Positions 32,872-42,259 of a DNA stretch of 64,000 nucleotides are shown piece by piece. The stretch covers positions 1,345,335 through 1,409,334 of the forward strand of contig NZ_BMJC01000001.1 in assembly GCF_014642875.1 (NCBI RefSeq), written 5' to 3'. A program made the translations under genes and the position numbers. How positions within the stretch are numbered: the first letter of the stretch is position 1; each line of letters opens with the position of its first letter. Under the pieces are notes generated by a model. That model worked only from the letters and a program-made list of their open reading frames with translations. It had not been told where the DNA came from and did no database searches. The DNA comes from Puia dinghuensis. GTDB taxonomy: Bacteria > Bacteroidota > Bacteroidia > Chitinophagales > Chitinophagaceae.

Positions 32872-34140
32872 ATGTACAGTATTAAAGGAGTTTTGTGGTG
32901 CTTGGCTATACTGACCATGCTTACCGGTTCCGTGCCCACCACCTCCACCGCTTTCGCTGCACCGGATCTTCCAGCCCGGCCATTTCCGCAACATACCACC
33001 TATCAGGAAGGGGCCATCCTGCCCAACCATATCAGCCAACAGGGGCTGGACGACAGCGTCCGGTCATTCTACCTGGCCTGGAAAGAACATTATATCCGAA
33101 GCGGCTGCACCCCGGGCGAAAAATACGTCTGGTTCGAGGGAACAAAGAGCTCCAGCATCTGTGTATCGGAGGGACAGGGATATGGAATGATGATCACTGC
33201 GCTCATGGCCGGATCCGATTCCACCGCACAGGAGACCTTTGACGCGCTCTTCCGCTTTTACCGGTCGCATCCCGGCACCACCAGTCCCCACCTGATGGCA
33301 TGGACCCAAAGCAGGGATTGCCAGAGCCTGGATGGCAGCACTGCCACCGACGGCGACATGGATATCGCCTACTCCCTCCTGCTGGCAGATGCCCAATGGG
33401 GGCAACACAGCGCTATCCCCTACCGGCAGGAAGCGCTGGAAATGATAGCCGCCATCCGCCGCGAAGAGATCAATCCCCGCACCTACACAGTGATGGAATC
33501 AAATCACGAAACGCCGCGCAGCGAGGATTTTTATGATATGCGGTCGAGCGATTTCATGCCCGAACATATCCGGGCCTTCCGCAGGGCAACGGGCGATGCC
33601 GTATGGGACACCGTACTGGACAATAACTACCGGGTCTTTCACTATCTCCAGAACACCTATAGCCCGGATGCAGGACTGATACCCGACTTCATAAAAAATA
33701 TCTCTTTGGCCGAAACTATCACCGCCGTTCCGGCCCAGCCCCATTACCTGGAGTCGAAATACGACGGCCTGTACAACTTCAACGCCTGCCGGGTACCCTG
33801 GCGCATCGCCGCGGACTTCCTCGTCTCCGGTGACCAAAGGGCTGCCGACTTCCTGGCGCCTATCAATTCCTGGATCCGCAGCACCACCAAAGACAACCCG
33901 GATAATATCTCCGCTGGCTATGATCTCTCCGGGGCAGACCTCCCCCACCGGTATTTTGAAGCGCTGTGCTTTATCTGCCCTTTCGCCGTCTCTGCGATGG
34001 CCAGCCCCGAAAACCAGGTCTGGCTCAACAAATTGTGGGATTATATCGTAGATTTCAAATTAAAGGACTTCGACTACTATGACAACAGCATCAAGATGAT
34101 CGATATGATCATCCTCTCCGGCAACTACTGGGCTCCTTAA
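32872..34140 (+). CDS. Secreted glycoside hydrolase family 8 enzyme
   Basis: A 422-aa protein, start at 32872 (MYSIKGVLWCLAILTMLTG, signal peptide ending near AFAA). The (alpha/alpha)6 GH8 domain shows the proton donor E100 in VSEGQGYGMMI and the ATDGDMDIAYSLLLAD motif (D160, D162, D164). GH8 members are endo-beta-1,4-glucanases, chitosanases, xylanases or reducing-end xylosidases and work by inversion; the substrate is not decided by these motifs. An earlier ATG (32845) exists but gives no better signal peptide. Its TAA overlaps the stop codon of the convergent adaptor gene. Confidence 0.9.
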   Translation: MYSIKGVLWCLAILTMLTGSVPTTSTAFAAPDLPARPFPQHTTYQEGAILPNHISQQGLDDSVRSFYLAWKEHYIRSGCTPGEKYVWFEGTKSSSICVSEGQGYGMMITALMAGSDSTAQETFDALFRFYRSHPGTTSPHLMAWTQSRDCQSLDGSTATDGDMDIAYSLLLADAQWGQHSAIPYRQEALEMIAAIRREEINPRTYTVMESNHETPRSEDFYDMRSSDFMPEHIRAFRRATGDAVWDTVLDNNYRVFHYLQNTYSPDAGLIPDFIKNISLAETITAVPAQPHYLESKYDGLYNFNACRVPWRIAADFLVSGDQRAADFLAPINSWIRSTTKDNPDNISAGYDLSGADLPHRYFEALCFICPFAVSAMASPENQVWLNKLWDYIVDFKLKDFDYYDNSIKMIDMIILSGNYWAP

Positions 34141-35261
34141 CGAATAGCCGTACCATCCCTCACCTCTTCACTTGCCACCTTCACTAGCTGATCCCCTTCC
34201 TGCAATTTGTTGCTATAGACTTCCGTCTTTCCTCCCTGCGACCTGCCAGTCTTCACATCGATCCACTCGGCCTTCCGGTCAGGGGTGACCCGGATAACAA
34301 AGACCCGCTCCGTCGAATTCACTACAGCAGAAGCCGGCACGATAAAAGTGCTGTCCCTGGCAGGAAGCGGCAGGTCCACCTCGGCCACCATCCCCGGCAG
34401 CAATTCCCGGTGCTTGGGATAAACATCCATTTCCGTGCGCTCCGCCCGGAGGTGATTGTCAAGCGCACCGGCCAGCCGTCGAACCGTGGCCGAGAATTTG
34501 TGGTCCGGCATAGACTTGACGGTAAATTTCACCTCATCCTTGTCCCGTAAATACCCCGTTAACGCTTCGGGTACGGAAACGACCAGCCGAAGATGATCCT
34601 GCTCCTGCAAGGTGAACATCGGCAGATCGGAGCCTTTCCCTGAAGGGCCTACATAGGCGCCTGGGTTGACATTACGATTGCTGATGACCCCGCTGAACGG
34701 CGCCCTCACCTCGAGATATTTCAGCGTCTCGGCAATTTCTTTATAGGAGGACTTTGCGGCATCCCACTGCGCCAGATCGGACTTCTGCCGGGCATCAGCC
34801 TGATCGACGTCATTCTGGGAAATGGTACCCGGTGTCTTGCTGGTCTCCACGATGCGGTCATAATTGGCCTTGCTCGCAATGTAGATAGCTTCCTGGGCCT
34901 TTACCCTTGACTCGGCGCTGGCCAGCTGACTCTGTAATTCGGGCGCTTCCATCACCGCCAGCAACTGCCCCTCCTTCACCTCCGAGCCGACATCAACATA
35001 TAACTTTTTAACAAAGCTGTTCACCTTGGCATAGAGGTCTACCTGCTGGAAAGCGATCAGCTCCCCAGGCACAAAGAGGTCGGTGGACAACTGCCCCTTC
35101 TGCAGTTGAAAGGTGGCCGCAGGCGCAGCCGCGCTATCCTTTTTCGGCGTGTCATTCTTCTTTTCCTCTCCATCGGAAGAAGAGCAGCTGTTCAACGCCA
35201 GCACCAGACCGCAGGCTGCCAGCAACCCGGCTCCTATTCTTTTATTTCTCATTTGCTTCAT
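34137..35261 (-). CDS. RND efflux periplasmic adaptor (membrane fusion) lipoprotein
   Basis: A 374-aa adaptor with lipobox LNSC (C26) after a short signal, then a barrel-sandwich/lipoyl part (FVKKLYVDVGSEVKEGQLLA), a coiled-coil hairpin (residues about 90-150, SQLASAESRVKAQEAIYIAS), a second lipoyl half (EVRAPFSGVISNRNVNPGAY) and beta-barrel domains. It bridges the RND pump and the TolC-like channel. The start at 35261 overlaps the RND gene by 20 bp; 35252 is an alternative. It is the last gene of the efflux unit. Confidence 0.92.
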   Translation of the reverse strand: MKQMRNKRIGAGLLAACGLVLALNSCSSSDGEEKKNDTPKKDSAAAPAATFQLQKGQLSTDLFVPGELIAFQQVDLYAKVNSFVKKLYVDVGSEVKEGQLLAVMEAPELQSQLASAESRVKAQEAIYIASKANYDRIVETSKTPGTISQNDVDQADARQKSDLAQWDAAKSSYKEIAETLKYLEVRAPFSGVISNRNVNPGAYVGPSGKGSDLPMFTLQEQDHLRLVVSVPEALTGYLRDKDEVKFTVKSMPDHKFSATVRRLAGALDNHLRAERTEMDVYPKHRELLPGMVAEVDLPLPARDSTFIVPASAVVNSTERVFVIRVTPDRKAEWIDVKTGRSQGGKTEVYSNKLQEGDQLVKVASEEVRDGTAIR

Positions 35262-38200
35262 ACAATGATGATATATAATGTTTACTTTCTTTATCGGAAG
35301 GATCAAGGGATACGGATTGCGTAGTCGTCTTGCGCTGCACCCAGGCAAAGATCAAGGGTAGAAAGAACAAGGCCGCAAAAGTGGAGGCGATAAGACCACC
35401 GATGACAGCTCTACCCAAAGGAGCCGCCTGCTCCCCACCTTCACCAAGTCCCGAAGCCATGGGGATCATACCGACGACCATGGCCACGCTGGTCATCAGT
35501 ATCGGTCGGAGCCGGGTTGCCGCCGCTTCCCGGGCCGCCCGCATCGCGTCCCCTGATGTCCGGCGCAATTCTTCGGCATTGGTCACCAGTAACACGGAGT
35601 TGGAGATCGACACGCCCACAGACATGATCATCCCCATATACGATTGCAGGTTCAGCGTCGAGCCGGTCAGCATGAGCAAGGCCAGCGAACCCAGCAACAC
35701 CGCCGGTACGGTACACAGCGCGACAAGCGAAACTTTAAAAGACTGGAAATTGGCGGCCAGCATCAGGAAGATGACGACAACGGCAGTGATGAGGCCGGCC
35801 TGCAGGCTGTCCAGCGTTTCGGTCAACACCTGGGAAAGCCCACGGGTCTCGATGTTAAGGCCACGCGGCAGTTTCCCAAGACCGGCGATAGCTTTATCGA
35901 CATCCTTCGTTGCCCGCCCAAGATCAACCTTGTTAAGGTTAGCCGTCACCGACAACACCGGGATAGCACCGAGGTCATCGTCCTCGCCATAGACGGAATC
36001 GATCTTCAGGGTGGCCACGTCACCAAGTAGCGGCCTCGGCGTGTTCGGGACAACCGGCGTTTCGGCAATGTCATGAACGCTGGTCATCTTGTTCTCCGGA
36101 ATTTGAACCTGTACAAAATAGGAAAGATTGGATTTATGATCCAGCCATACATTCCGCTCCGTATACCGGGAAGAAGATGTCGCGGCGATCAGGCTGCGGG
36201 TGATGTCAGCAGTATTGGCGCCCAGCTGCGCAGCCCGGATACGATCTATATCGATATCTATGGCCGGATAGTGAATGGCCTGGCCGAGTTGAACGTCCCG
36301 CAAATAAGGTATCTTCTGCAATTGCTCTATCACTTTATAGGCATATTCCTCATTGAGCTTCTTACTCTTCCCACTCAGCTTGACCTCGATAGGCGTCGGC
36401 GAACCCTGGCTGAGTATCTTGTCGGTCAGTTCGATGGGCTCAAAAGAAACCTTCAGCTCGGGCAGATCCGCTGACAGCCGCTGGCGGAATTCGTCTTTCA
36501 GATCGTCCATCTTTACCTTATAATCTTCCTTGAGACTCACCTGCAAGACTCCTTCCTGCGGACCGGCCATGAACAGGTAGATCGGGTTAGTCGAAAATTG
36601 ACCGCCGTGCATCCCTACCATCGCCGAGGTCACCCCGATATTGTTATGTCCAACCATCGTGTCGAGGATGTGCAGGGTCTTGATCATATATTCCTCCGAG
36701 CGTTCGATCCTCGTACCATCAGGGGCGCGAAGCCGCACCTGGAATTGACCGACATTGGTTTTTGGCAATACATCCCGGCCAATGCTATTGAGCAGCAGCC
36801 AGGCGCCCCCAAGACCCAGTACAATATAACCGATGGCTATCGGCGTACGATACGGCAGTAGCCGGTCGGTGAACCGGAGGAAACGCTTCCGAAAGCGGTC
36901 GAAACGCGTCTCCTGGCCATGCTTGCCGCTGCCATGCTCCATCATCTTCATCTTCTCTTCGGCTACATGCTTCTCATCGTCGGCAGACAACCCCGAAGCC
37001 CTGAACTCTTCTTCGTCGGAAGCAAAAGTCCCTCCCCCCGCCTTGCGATGCCCCTTCATGATCCAGTTGGCCATCACCGGCACAAAGGTCTGGGCCATCA
37101 GGTAGGACACGATCATCGAGAAAGCAATGGCCAGGGCCAGAGGCAGGAACAGCGCCCCGGGGATACCACCCATCGTAAAGGCCGGAGCAAACACCGCCAG
37201 GATACAAAAGAGGATCAGTAGTTTCGAAAAGGCGATCTCCTTACAGGCATCCCAAATGGCCAGCGACTTGGGTTTGCCCATCGCAAGGTGCTGGTGGATA
37301 TTTTCTATCGTCACCGTGGACTCATCCACCAGTATCCCGATGGCCAGCGAAAGCCCGCTCAGCGTCATGATATTGATGGTCTGGTGAAACAGGTTGAGAA
37401 AGAGCACCCCGGATATGATACTGATCGGGATGGTGAGGATCACGATAGTGGCGCCACGCAGGTCACCGAGGAAAAGTACCACCATCAACCCCGTCAGAAT
37501 GGCGCCGATAGCCCCTTCGGACAAGAGGTTCTTCACCGAATTGATCACATATACCGACTGGTCAAACTCATAAGAAAGCTTCACATCCTCCGGTAGCTGC
37601 GCCTGGAATCGGGGAAGGGCCTTCTTGAGGTCCTGCACCACCTCCCAGGTAGAGGCCGCAGCCGACTTCGTTATCGGCAGGTACACGCTTCGCTTGCCGT
37701 TGATCAGCGCATAACCGGCAGTGATATCCGCAGCATCTTCTACCGTCGCTACATCTTTCACGTATACATTCTGCACCCCATTGGTATAGATCGGGATATC
37801 GCCAAAGTCCTTCACCTTCTCGATGGTCGTGTTCGCAGGAGTAAAATAGTTGAGGTTGCCGATACGGACATTGCCGGCAGGCGTTGCCTGGTTATTGTTG
37901 TGCAACGCCTCTACCAATTGATCGGGGGTAATATTATGGCTGCGCAATAATTCCGGATCGGCCTTGATAACCACCGTACGGGCATTCCCGCCAAAGGGAG
38001 CAGGAGCCACCAGACCCGGCACGCTGCTGAACTGGCTCCGGACATAGATATTCGCCAGGTCCTGTAACTCATTGTTGTCGCGGATGGGACTGCTCAGCAC
38101 CAGCTGTCCCACCGGCAGCGTCGAAGCGTCAAACCGCAGGATAAAAGGCGGCTGCGACCCGGGTGGGAAGCTCGCCTGCGCCCGGTTGGTATACCCCGTT

Positions 38201-38523
38201 ACCTCCGCGGCCGCCTGCGCCATATTCGTCCCCTCATAAAAGGTTAGCTTTATCAGCGTCAACCCCTGGATGTTCCGGGTCTCGATACTCTTCACCCCGC
38301 TGACGAACAACAACAGGTTGACATAGTTCTTGCCGAAATAGGTCTCCATCTGGTCGGGCGTAAAACCACCATAAGGATGCGAAATATAGATCACCGGCAG
38401 GTTGAGGTCGGGAAAGATGTCGATCTTGATGGTCCTGACGGCGCCGATGCCAAAGAAAAGAAGTCCCGCCACCAATACTAAGATGGTGATCGGTTTCCTA
38501 AGCGCGGTTCTGATTAATCCCAT
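35242..38523 (-). CDS. RND-family efflux transporter permease
   Basis: A 1093-aa trimeric proton-driven pump with the standard 12 helices: an N-terminal helix (ITILVLVAGLLFFGIGAVR), a large periplasmic loop, six helices from about residue 330, a second loop and the final helices. Family motifs are GLSLAIGILVDESTVTIEN (helix 4) and GMIMSVGVSISNSVLLV (helix 10). A charged cytoplasmic insert (EEEFRASGLSADDEKHVAEE) separates the halves. It resembles heavy-metal or hydrophobe exporters of the CusA/AcrB superfamily, without a clear metal-binding set, so the substrate is open. Confidence 0.95.
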   Translation of the reverse strand: MGLIRTALRKPITILVLVAGLLFFGIGAVRTIKIDIFPDLNLPVIYISHPYGGFTPDQMETYFGKNYVNLLLFVSGVKSIETRNIQGLTLIKLTFYEGTNMAQAAAEVTGYTNRAQASFPPGSQPPFILRFDASTLPVGQLVLSSPIRDNNELQDLANIYVRSQFSSVPGLVAPAPFGGNARTVVIKADPELLRSHNITPDQLVEALHNNNQATPAGNVRIGNLNYFTPANTTIEKVKDFGDIPIYTNGVQNVYVKDVATVEDAADITAGYALINGKRSVYLPITKSAAASTWEVVQDLKKALPRFQAQLPEDVKLSYEFDQSVYVINSVKNLLSEGAIGAILTGLMVVLFLGDLRGATIVILTIPISIISGVLFLNLFHQTINIMTLSGLSLAIGILVDESTVTIENIHQHLAMGKPKSLAIWDACKEIAFSKLLILFCILAVFAPAFTMGGIPGALFLPLALAIAFSMIVSYLMAQTFVPVMANWIMKGHRKAGGGTFASDEEEFRASGLSADDEKHVAEEKMKMMEHGSGKHGQETRFDRFRKRFLRFTDRLLPYRTPIAIGYIVLGLGGAWLLLNSIGRDVLPKTNVGQFQVRLRAPDGTRIERSEEYMIKTLHILDTMVGHNNIGVTSAMVGMHGGQFSTNPIYLFMAGPQEGVLQVSLKEDYKVKMDDLKDEFRQRLSADLPELKVSFEPIELTDKILSQGSPTPIEVKLSGKSKKLNEEYAYKVIEQLQKIPYLRDVQLGQAIHYPAIDIDIDRIRAAQLGANTADITRSLIAATSSSRYTERNVWLDHKSNLSYFVQVQIPENKMTSVHDIAETPVVPNTPRPLLGDVATLKIDSVYGEDDDLGAIPVLSVTANLNKVDLGRATKDVDKAIAGLGKLPRGLNIETRGLSQVLTETLDSLQAGLITAVVVIFLMLAANFQSFKVSLVALCTVPAVLLGSLALLMLTGSTLNLQSYMGMIMSVGVSISNSVLLVTNAEELRRTSGDAMRAAREAAATRLRPILMTSVAMVVGMIPMASGLGEGGEQAAPLGRAVIGGLIASTFAALFFLPLIFAWVQRKTTTQSVSLDPSDKESKHYISSLYEANEK

Positions 38524-38539
38524 GGTCTGAACGATTCAG

Positions 38540-39940
38540 TTAAAATTCATTAAAAAACAATCCAAAATCCCCACTGGACGCCGCCTTGAAGAGCAGCGCC
38601 TGCCATACGTTGTTATTGGCAATATCCCGCTCCGTTTCCGCCTGGTTAAGGATAAAGGCAGCCGTCGTCACATCGACGATGGTAGCCAGTCCGTTGCGGT
38701 ATAAAGTCTCTTTCTGGAGATAGGCATCCGATGCGGCTTTCACCTGTATCGGCGCTTCCCGGTAATTGTCCAAAGCATTTTTGATGCGCGTAGCCGATAG
38801 CACCAGCTGCGCCTGCAGCTCCTGGTTGATCAACCCATATTCTTCCTGGAGTCCCTGCGAAATAAATTTTTGCGACGCCACCTGTTGATGAACCCGCAGC
38901 GGATTGGTTAAATTCCACACAAAACCTACTCCTAAAAGATAGTTGCCCCGGTCAAAGCTCACCCCCTTGAAATAATTGGCCGTATACGCATCCGGATACT
39001 GGCCATAGTTGGAGGAAAAGCCGCTGCCCCGGTCCTGCAGGACGCCAAAGAGTGAAAAGGTGGGATAGTTAAAGGTCTTCAGGTATTTCGCTTGTTCATT
39101 GCTGACATTGATACGTTGCTGGAAGAACTGCAATACGGGATGCCGACTAAGCGGCTGCGCCGGCGTGTCGGTAAGCGATGCCGGTATCTTCGAGAGAAAG
39201 AGGGTATCGAGCGTCCAGTCCACAGGCGGCGGCACCTGCATCAGCTGCGCTAATTGGTTGGCCTGCTCCTGTTCGAATTCAATGGCATTGGTAAGCGCGA
39301 TCCGGGCATTGGAGACTTCGGCATTGGCAAGGGATGAATCCACACCGGGATTGAGCCCCGTCTTGGCCCGGGCGGCCGCCACCGTCTGAAACGCCACCGC
39401 ACGTTCCAGATTTCGTTGCTGGCTGACGATGAGCTTTTGCGCAGCCAGCACATTGAGATAGGCGGCCGATACCTTGACTCCTTGCTGAAAACGCTCCTGG
39501 TCGAGATCACTCTGGCTCTCATTCAACGCGGTCTGCGCCACTTTTGTCCGCTCCTTGGCCCGGCCGAATTGAAAGAAATCCCAATTCACATTAGTAAGAT
39601 AAAGTGCGCCAAACGCAGCATTCCAGTTTTGAGTGGCGAATACCGGACCCGAGGAGGCCGTTCCAGCCACCTTATAAGCACCCAGCGGGCCATACTGGCT
39701 GTTGACCGTCCCATAAACGTGCTGGGCCGAAATATTCAGGTCGGGCAGGTATTCCATCTTCGATTCTTTCACACTTACCTGTGAAGCCTTCACGTAATTG
39801 GTTTTCGCACGGATGGTTCCGTAGTTGTTGAGCGCCGTCTGAACGGCCTGCTTCAACGTCAGAACCTGGGCGCTTGCCGCCCCCGGCAGACTGCCCAGTA
39901 AGAGGATGCCGAGCAGGCCGGTCAAATGCTGTTTTGACAT
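38540..39940 (-). CDS. TolC-like outer-membrane efflux protein
   Basis: A 466-aa outer-membrane channel with signal peptide (cleaved near ASAQ25) and two OEP repeats rich in long helices (VAQTALNESQSDLDQERFQQ, SNARIALTNAIEFEQEQANQ, ERDIANNNVWQALLFKAASS). It forms the exit duct of the tripartite pump encoded directly downstream, 16 bp before the RND gene. Confidence 0.93.
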   Translation of the reverse strand: MSKQHLTGLLGILLLGSLPGAASAQVLTLKQAVQTALNNYGTIRAKTNYVKASQVSVKESKMEYLPDLNISAQHVYGTVNSQYGPLGAYKVAGTASSGPVFATQNWNAAFGALYLTNVNWDFFQFGRAKERTKVAQTALNESQSDLDQERFQQGVKVSAAYLNVLAAQKLIVSQQRNLERAVAFQTVAAARAKTGLNPGVDSSLANAEVSNARIALTNAIEFEQEQANQLAQLMQVPPPVDWTLDTLFLSKIPASLTDTPAQPLSRHPVLQFFQQRINVSNEQAKYLKTFNYPTFSLFGVLQDRGSGFSSNYGQYPDAYTANYFKGVSFDRGNYLLGVGFVWNLTNPLRVHQQVASQKFISQGLQEEYGLINQELQAQLVLSATRIKNALDNYREAPIQVKAASDAYLQKETLYRNGLATIVDVTTAAFILNQAETERDIANNNVWQALLFKAASSGDFGLFFNEF

Positions 39941-39980
39941 GAGTAATGAGCTGTTTTATTATAATTCGTCTAGTGGATGG

Positions 39981-39999
39981 AACCGGATCCCATCCGGTT
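39981..39999 (-). promoter_or_regulatory. Inverted repeat between the sensor kinase and the efflux genes
   Basis: AACCGGAT (39981-39988) and ATCCGGTT (39992-39999) form a perfect 8-bp stem with a 3-nt loop in the 88-bp gap. There is no T-run, so it is more likely an operator for the neighbouring OmpR-type regulator or an mRNA processing element than a terminator. Confidence 0.4.
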
Positions 40000-40028
40000 T
40001 AAGCCAATCTATGGCAGCAAAGCGAACG

Positions 40029-41489
40029 CTAAAGTCTGACCTGTCGGTCGGGGCGGCCCCCGGCCGCATCCAAGTGTAAAGGGAGCGAAAGATTTTGAAG
40101 TAATTTTGAAGCCGCAGTCCGCGGTAAGAAACTGACAGCCAATAGGTGCAGGCCGTTCTTATATTCGTAGACGATATCGAAGCGACTTAATTCACAGATC
40201 TGGCGCACAATAGCAAGGCCGATGCCGATGGAGTCGCTACCGGCATTCCCTTTCTTAAACCGTTCGAATAATTCCGACGTGGCCACCTGCGGCTCGGCCC
40301 CGGTGTTGATGACCACAAGGCCCTCGCGTGTCAGCGTGACGCTTATCCACCCGCACCCCCCGCCCGCTGGCGCCACTGCGTCGCCCATCGCAACCGTCCC
40401 CCCACCCGCATCGCGCCCCCCCGCCCCCGCCGCCGGGACGGCCCCGCTACGCATCGCTATCGGCGTATTATGGCGGATGGCATTGCCGATCAGATTGGTG
40501 ATCAGCAGATCGGCCAAGGCCAGGTGAAGCGGAATATGTACACCTTTTTCAATATGCGACTCCAGGGTCAGCGACTTCAGCTGGATCAGCTCGTCAAAAG
40601 AATCCAGCGTTTCCCGCACCAGGTTGCTGATACACACCGGCTCCTTGGCTTCATATTCCTTGTTCTCCAGCTTGGTCAGCAGGGTTAGCGAACTGTGGAT
40701 ACGCGACAGCCGCTCGAGAGCATTCTGCATCTCGGCAATAAGTATCGCCTGCTCATCCCGGATGTCCGACTCCATCAGCAGGTCCAGCTTTCCCCTTATG
40801 ACCGCCGTTGGCGTCTGCAGCTCATGGGAGGCATTCTCCGTAAATTCCTTTAAGGATTGGTAGTCTTCACGGGCCTTGTCCGTCATCTTACGGAGGAACT
40901 CGTTTAATTCCATAAATTCCGCTGTCCGCGTCAGCGGCAGCCGTATCGCCTCCTGCTGTTTGAGGTCAAAAGATTGTATCACCCGCATCGTCCGCTTAAA
41001 GGGCGCCAGAATATATTTTGATATCAGTCCCCCGGAGACGATGACCACCACCAACAGCACCAACAGTATCCATTTGAATGAATCGACCACCCCGGGCAAC
41101 AACTGGTAAAAGGAAGGAATGAAAGAGTAGGTCGTTACCCGGTAGTGCAACCCGTTGATGACATAAAAAGAAGTGACGACCAGCTTGAACTCGTTGGCCT
41201 GGAATTCCGGGTTCCACGCGAGACCACGGGTGTAATAGGTAGAGGTATTCTTTGGCACGGAGTCAGCAGGTATCACCGTCACCGTGGCCCTTTTACGTGT
41301 GGGATGGTCGGTATAATCGCCACCCTGGCGTATCTGGTCTGCGATAAGGTCGTTAAGCCGTTCATGCCTGACTACCTCTACCCGGCTGATCTTCCATTGT
41401 ATCTCGTAATAGACGATGGCGCCCCCGATGAGCAGCACCACCAGCATAATGCCGAAATACCAAAGCGTGAATTTTGTTGTTAACCTCAC
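40029..41489 (-). CDS. Sensor histidine kinase with an Ala/Gly-rich insertion
   Basis: A 486-aa membrane kinase. Two helices (residues 9-29 and 140-160) flank a periplasmic sensor of about 110 residues; the HisKA domain carries H222 in ENASHELQTPTAVI, and the ATPase domain has N-box NLIGNAIRHNTP and G2-like SIGIGLAIV. Between the N-box and the following strand (about residues 344-382) lies a low-complexity insertion of Ala, Gly and a few charged residues, encoded by GC-rich DNA with runs of six or seven C on the plus strand. The G1 box is reduced to VINTGAEP. It is coupled to the response regulator by an ATGA overlap. Confidence 0.9.
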   Translation of the reverse strand: MRLTTKFTLWYFGIMLVVLLIGGAIVYYEIQWKISRVEVVRHERLNDLIADQIRQGGDYTDHPTRKRATVTVIPADSVPKNTSTYYTRGLAWNPEFQANEFKLVVTSFYVINGLHYRVTTYSFIPSFYQLLPGVVDSFKWILLVLLVVVIVSGGLISKYILAPFKRTMRVIQSFDLKQQEAIRLPLTRTAEFMELNEFLRKMTDKAREDYQSLKEFTENASHELQTPTAVIRGKLDLLMESDIRDEQAILIAEMQNALERLSRIHSSLTLLTKLENKEYEAKEPVCISNLVRETLDSFDELIQLKSLTLESHIEKGVHIPLHLALADLLITNLIGNAIRHNTPIAMRSGAVPAAGAGGRDAGGGTVAMGDAVAPAGGGCGWISVTLTREGLVVINTGAEPQVATSELFERFKKGNAGSDSIGIGLAIVRQICELSRFDIVYEYKNGLHLLAVSFLPRTAASKLLQNLSLPLHLDAAGGRPDRQVRL

Positions 41490-42172
41490 TCTTGTTTATG
41501 TGAATTGAACTTATATCCCAACCCATACACCGTGCTGATATAATCCATCCCCCCGGCATTGCTGATCTTGCGACGCAGGTTCTTTACGTGCTGATATACA
41601 AAATCAAAATTAGCCAGGTTATCGGTATAATCCCCCCACAAATGCGCCGCAATGGCCTGACGGGAAAGCACCCGGTTCTTGTTAACGATGAAATATAGCA
41701 GCAGATCGAACTCCTTTGGCGTCGTATCCACAAGCGCATCATTGATGCGCGCCTCGAACGTATCGGTGTTGAGGCTGATCTCGTTAAACTCCACAATACT
41801 CGCCCCACCCAGATTTTTTCTCCGATATACCGCCCGTATCCGCGCATGCAATTCGGCCAGGTGGAAAGGCTTGGTAATATAATCATCAGCCCCCTTTTCC
41901 AACCCGATGATCTTGTCATCGACAGCATTCCTTGCCGAGATGATCAACACATTACTGTCTTTATATTCGTTGCGGATAACGTTCAATAACCCGATGCCGC
42001 TGCCATCCGGCAGTCCGATGTCGAGCAAAATACAATCATACTGGAAAAGCGCGAGCTTTTCCCGGGCTCCTTCTACCGTCTCACAGGACTCGCAGATATA
42101 CCCCTCCCTCCCGAGAAAGTCGCGGATATTGCGGGCCAGCTCCTGGTTGTCTTCGATGATCAGCACCTTCAT
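41486..42172 (-). CDS. OmpR-family response regulator
   Basis: A 228-aa regulator: receiver domain (residues 1-120, phosphoacceptor D51 in ILLDIGLPDGSG, acidic E7/D8, SAR serine and KPF lysine) and winged-helix DNA-binding domain (about 130-225, TPKEFDLLLYFIVNKNRVLS, FVYQHVKNLRRKIS, YGLGYKF). Encoded just before its kinase and followed by efflux genes on the same strand, so regulation of the RND pump is the simplest inference. Confidence 0.95.
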   Translation of the reverse strand: MKVLIIEDNQELARNIRDFLGREGYICESCETVEGAREKLALFQYDCILLDIGLPDGSGIGLLNVIRNEYKDSNVLIISARNAVDDKIIGLEKGADDYITKPFHLAELHARIRAVYRRKNLGGASIVEFNEISLNTDTFEARINDALVDTTPKEFDLLLYFIVNKNRVLSRQAIAAHLWGDYTDNLANFDFVYQHVKNLRRKISNAGGMDYISTVYGLGYKFNSHKQE

Positions 42173-42259
42173 GGAAACGAATTTCGTACAAAAATTTGAA
42201 GCAACCTTGAAGCCACCGGTTCATCGGTACCCGCGGCGTCACAGCCATGCTGCGCCCGC

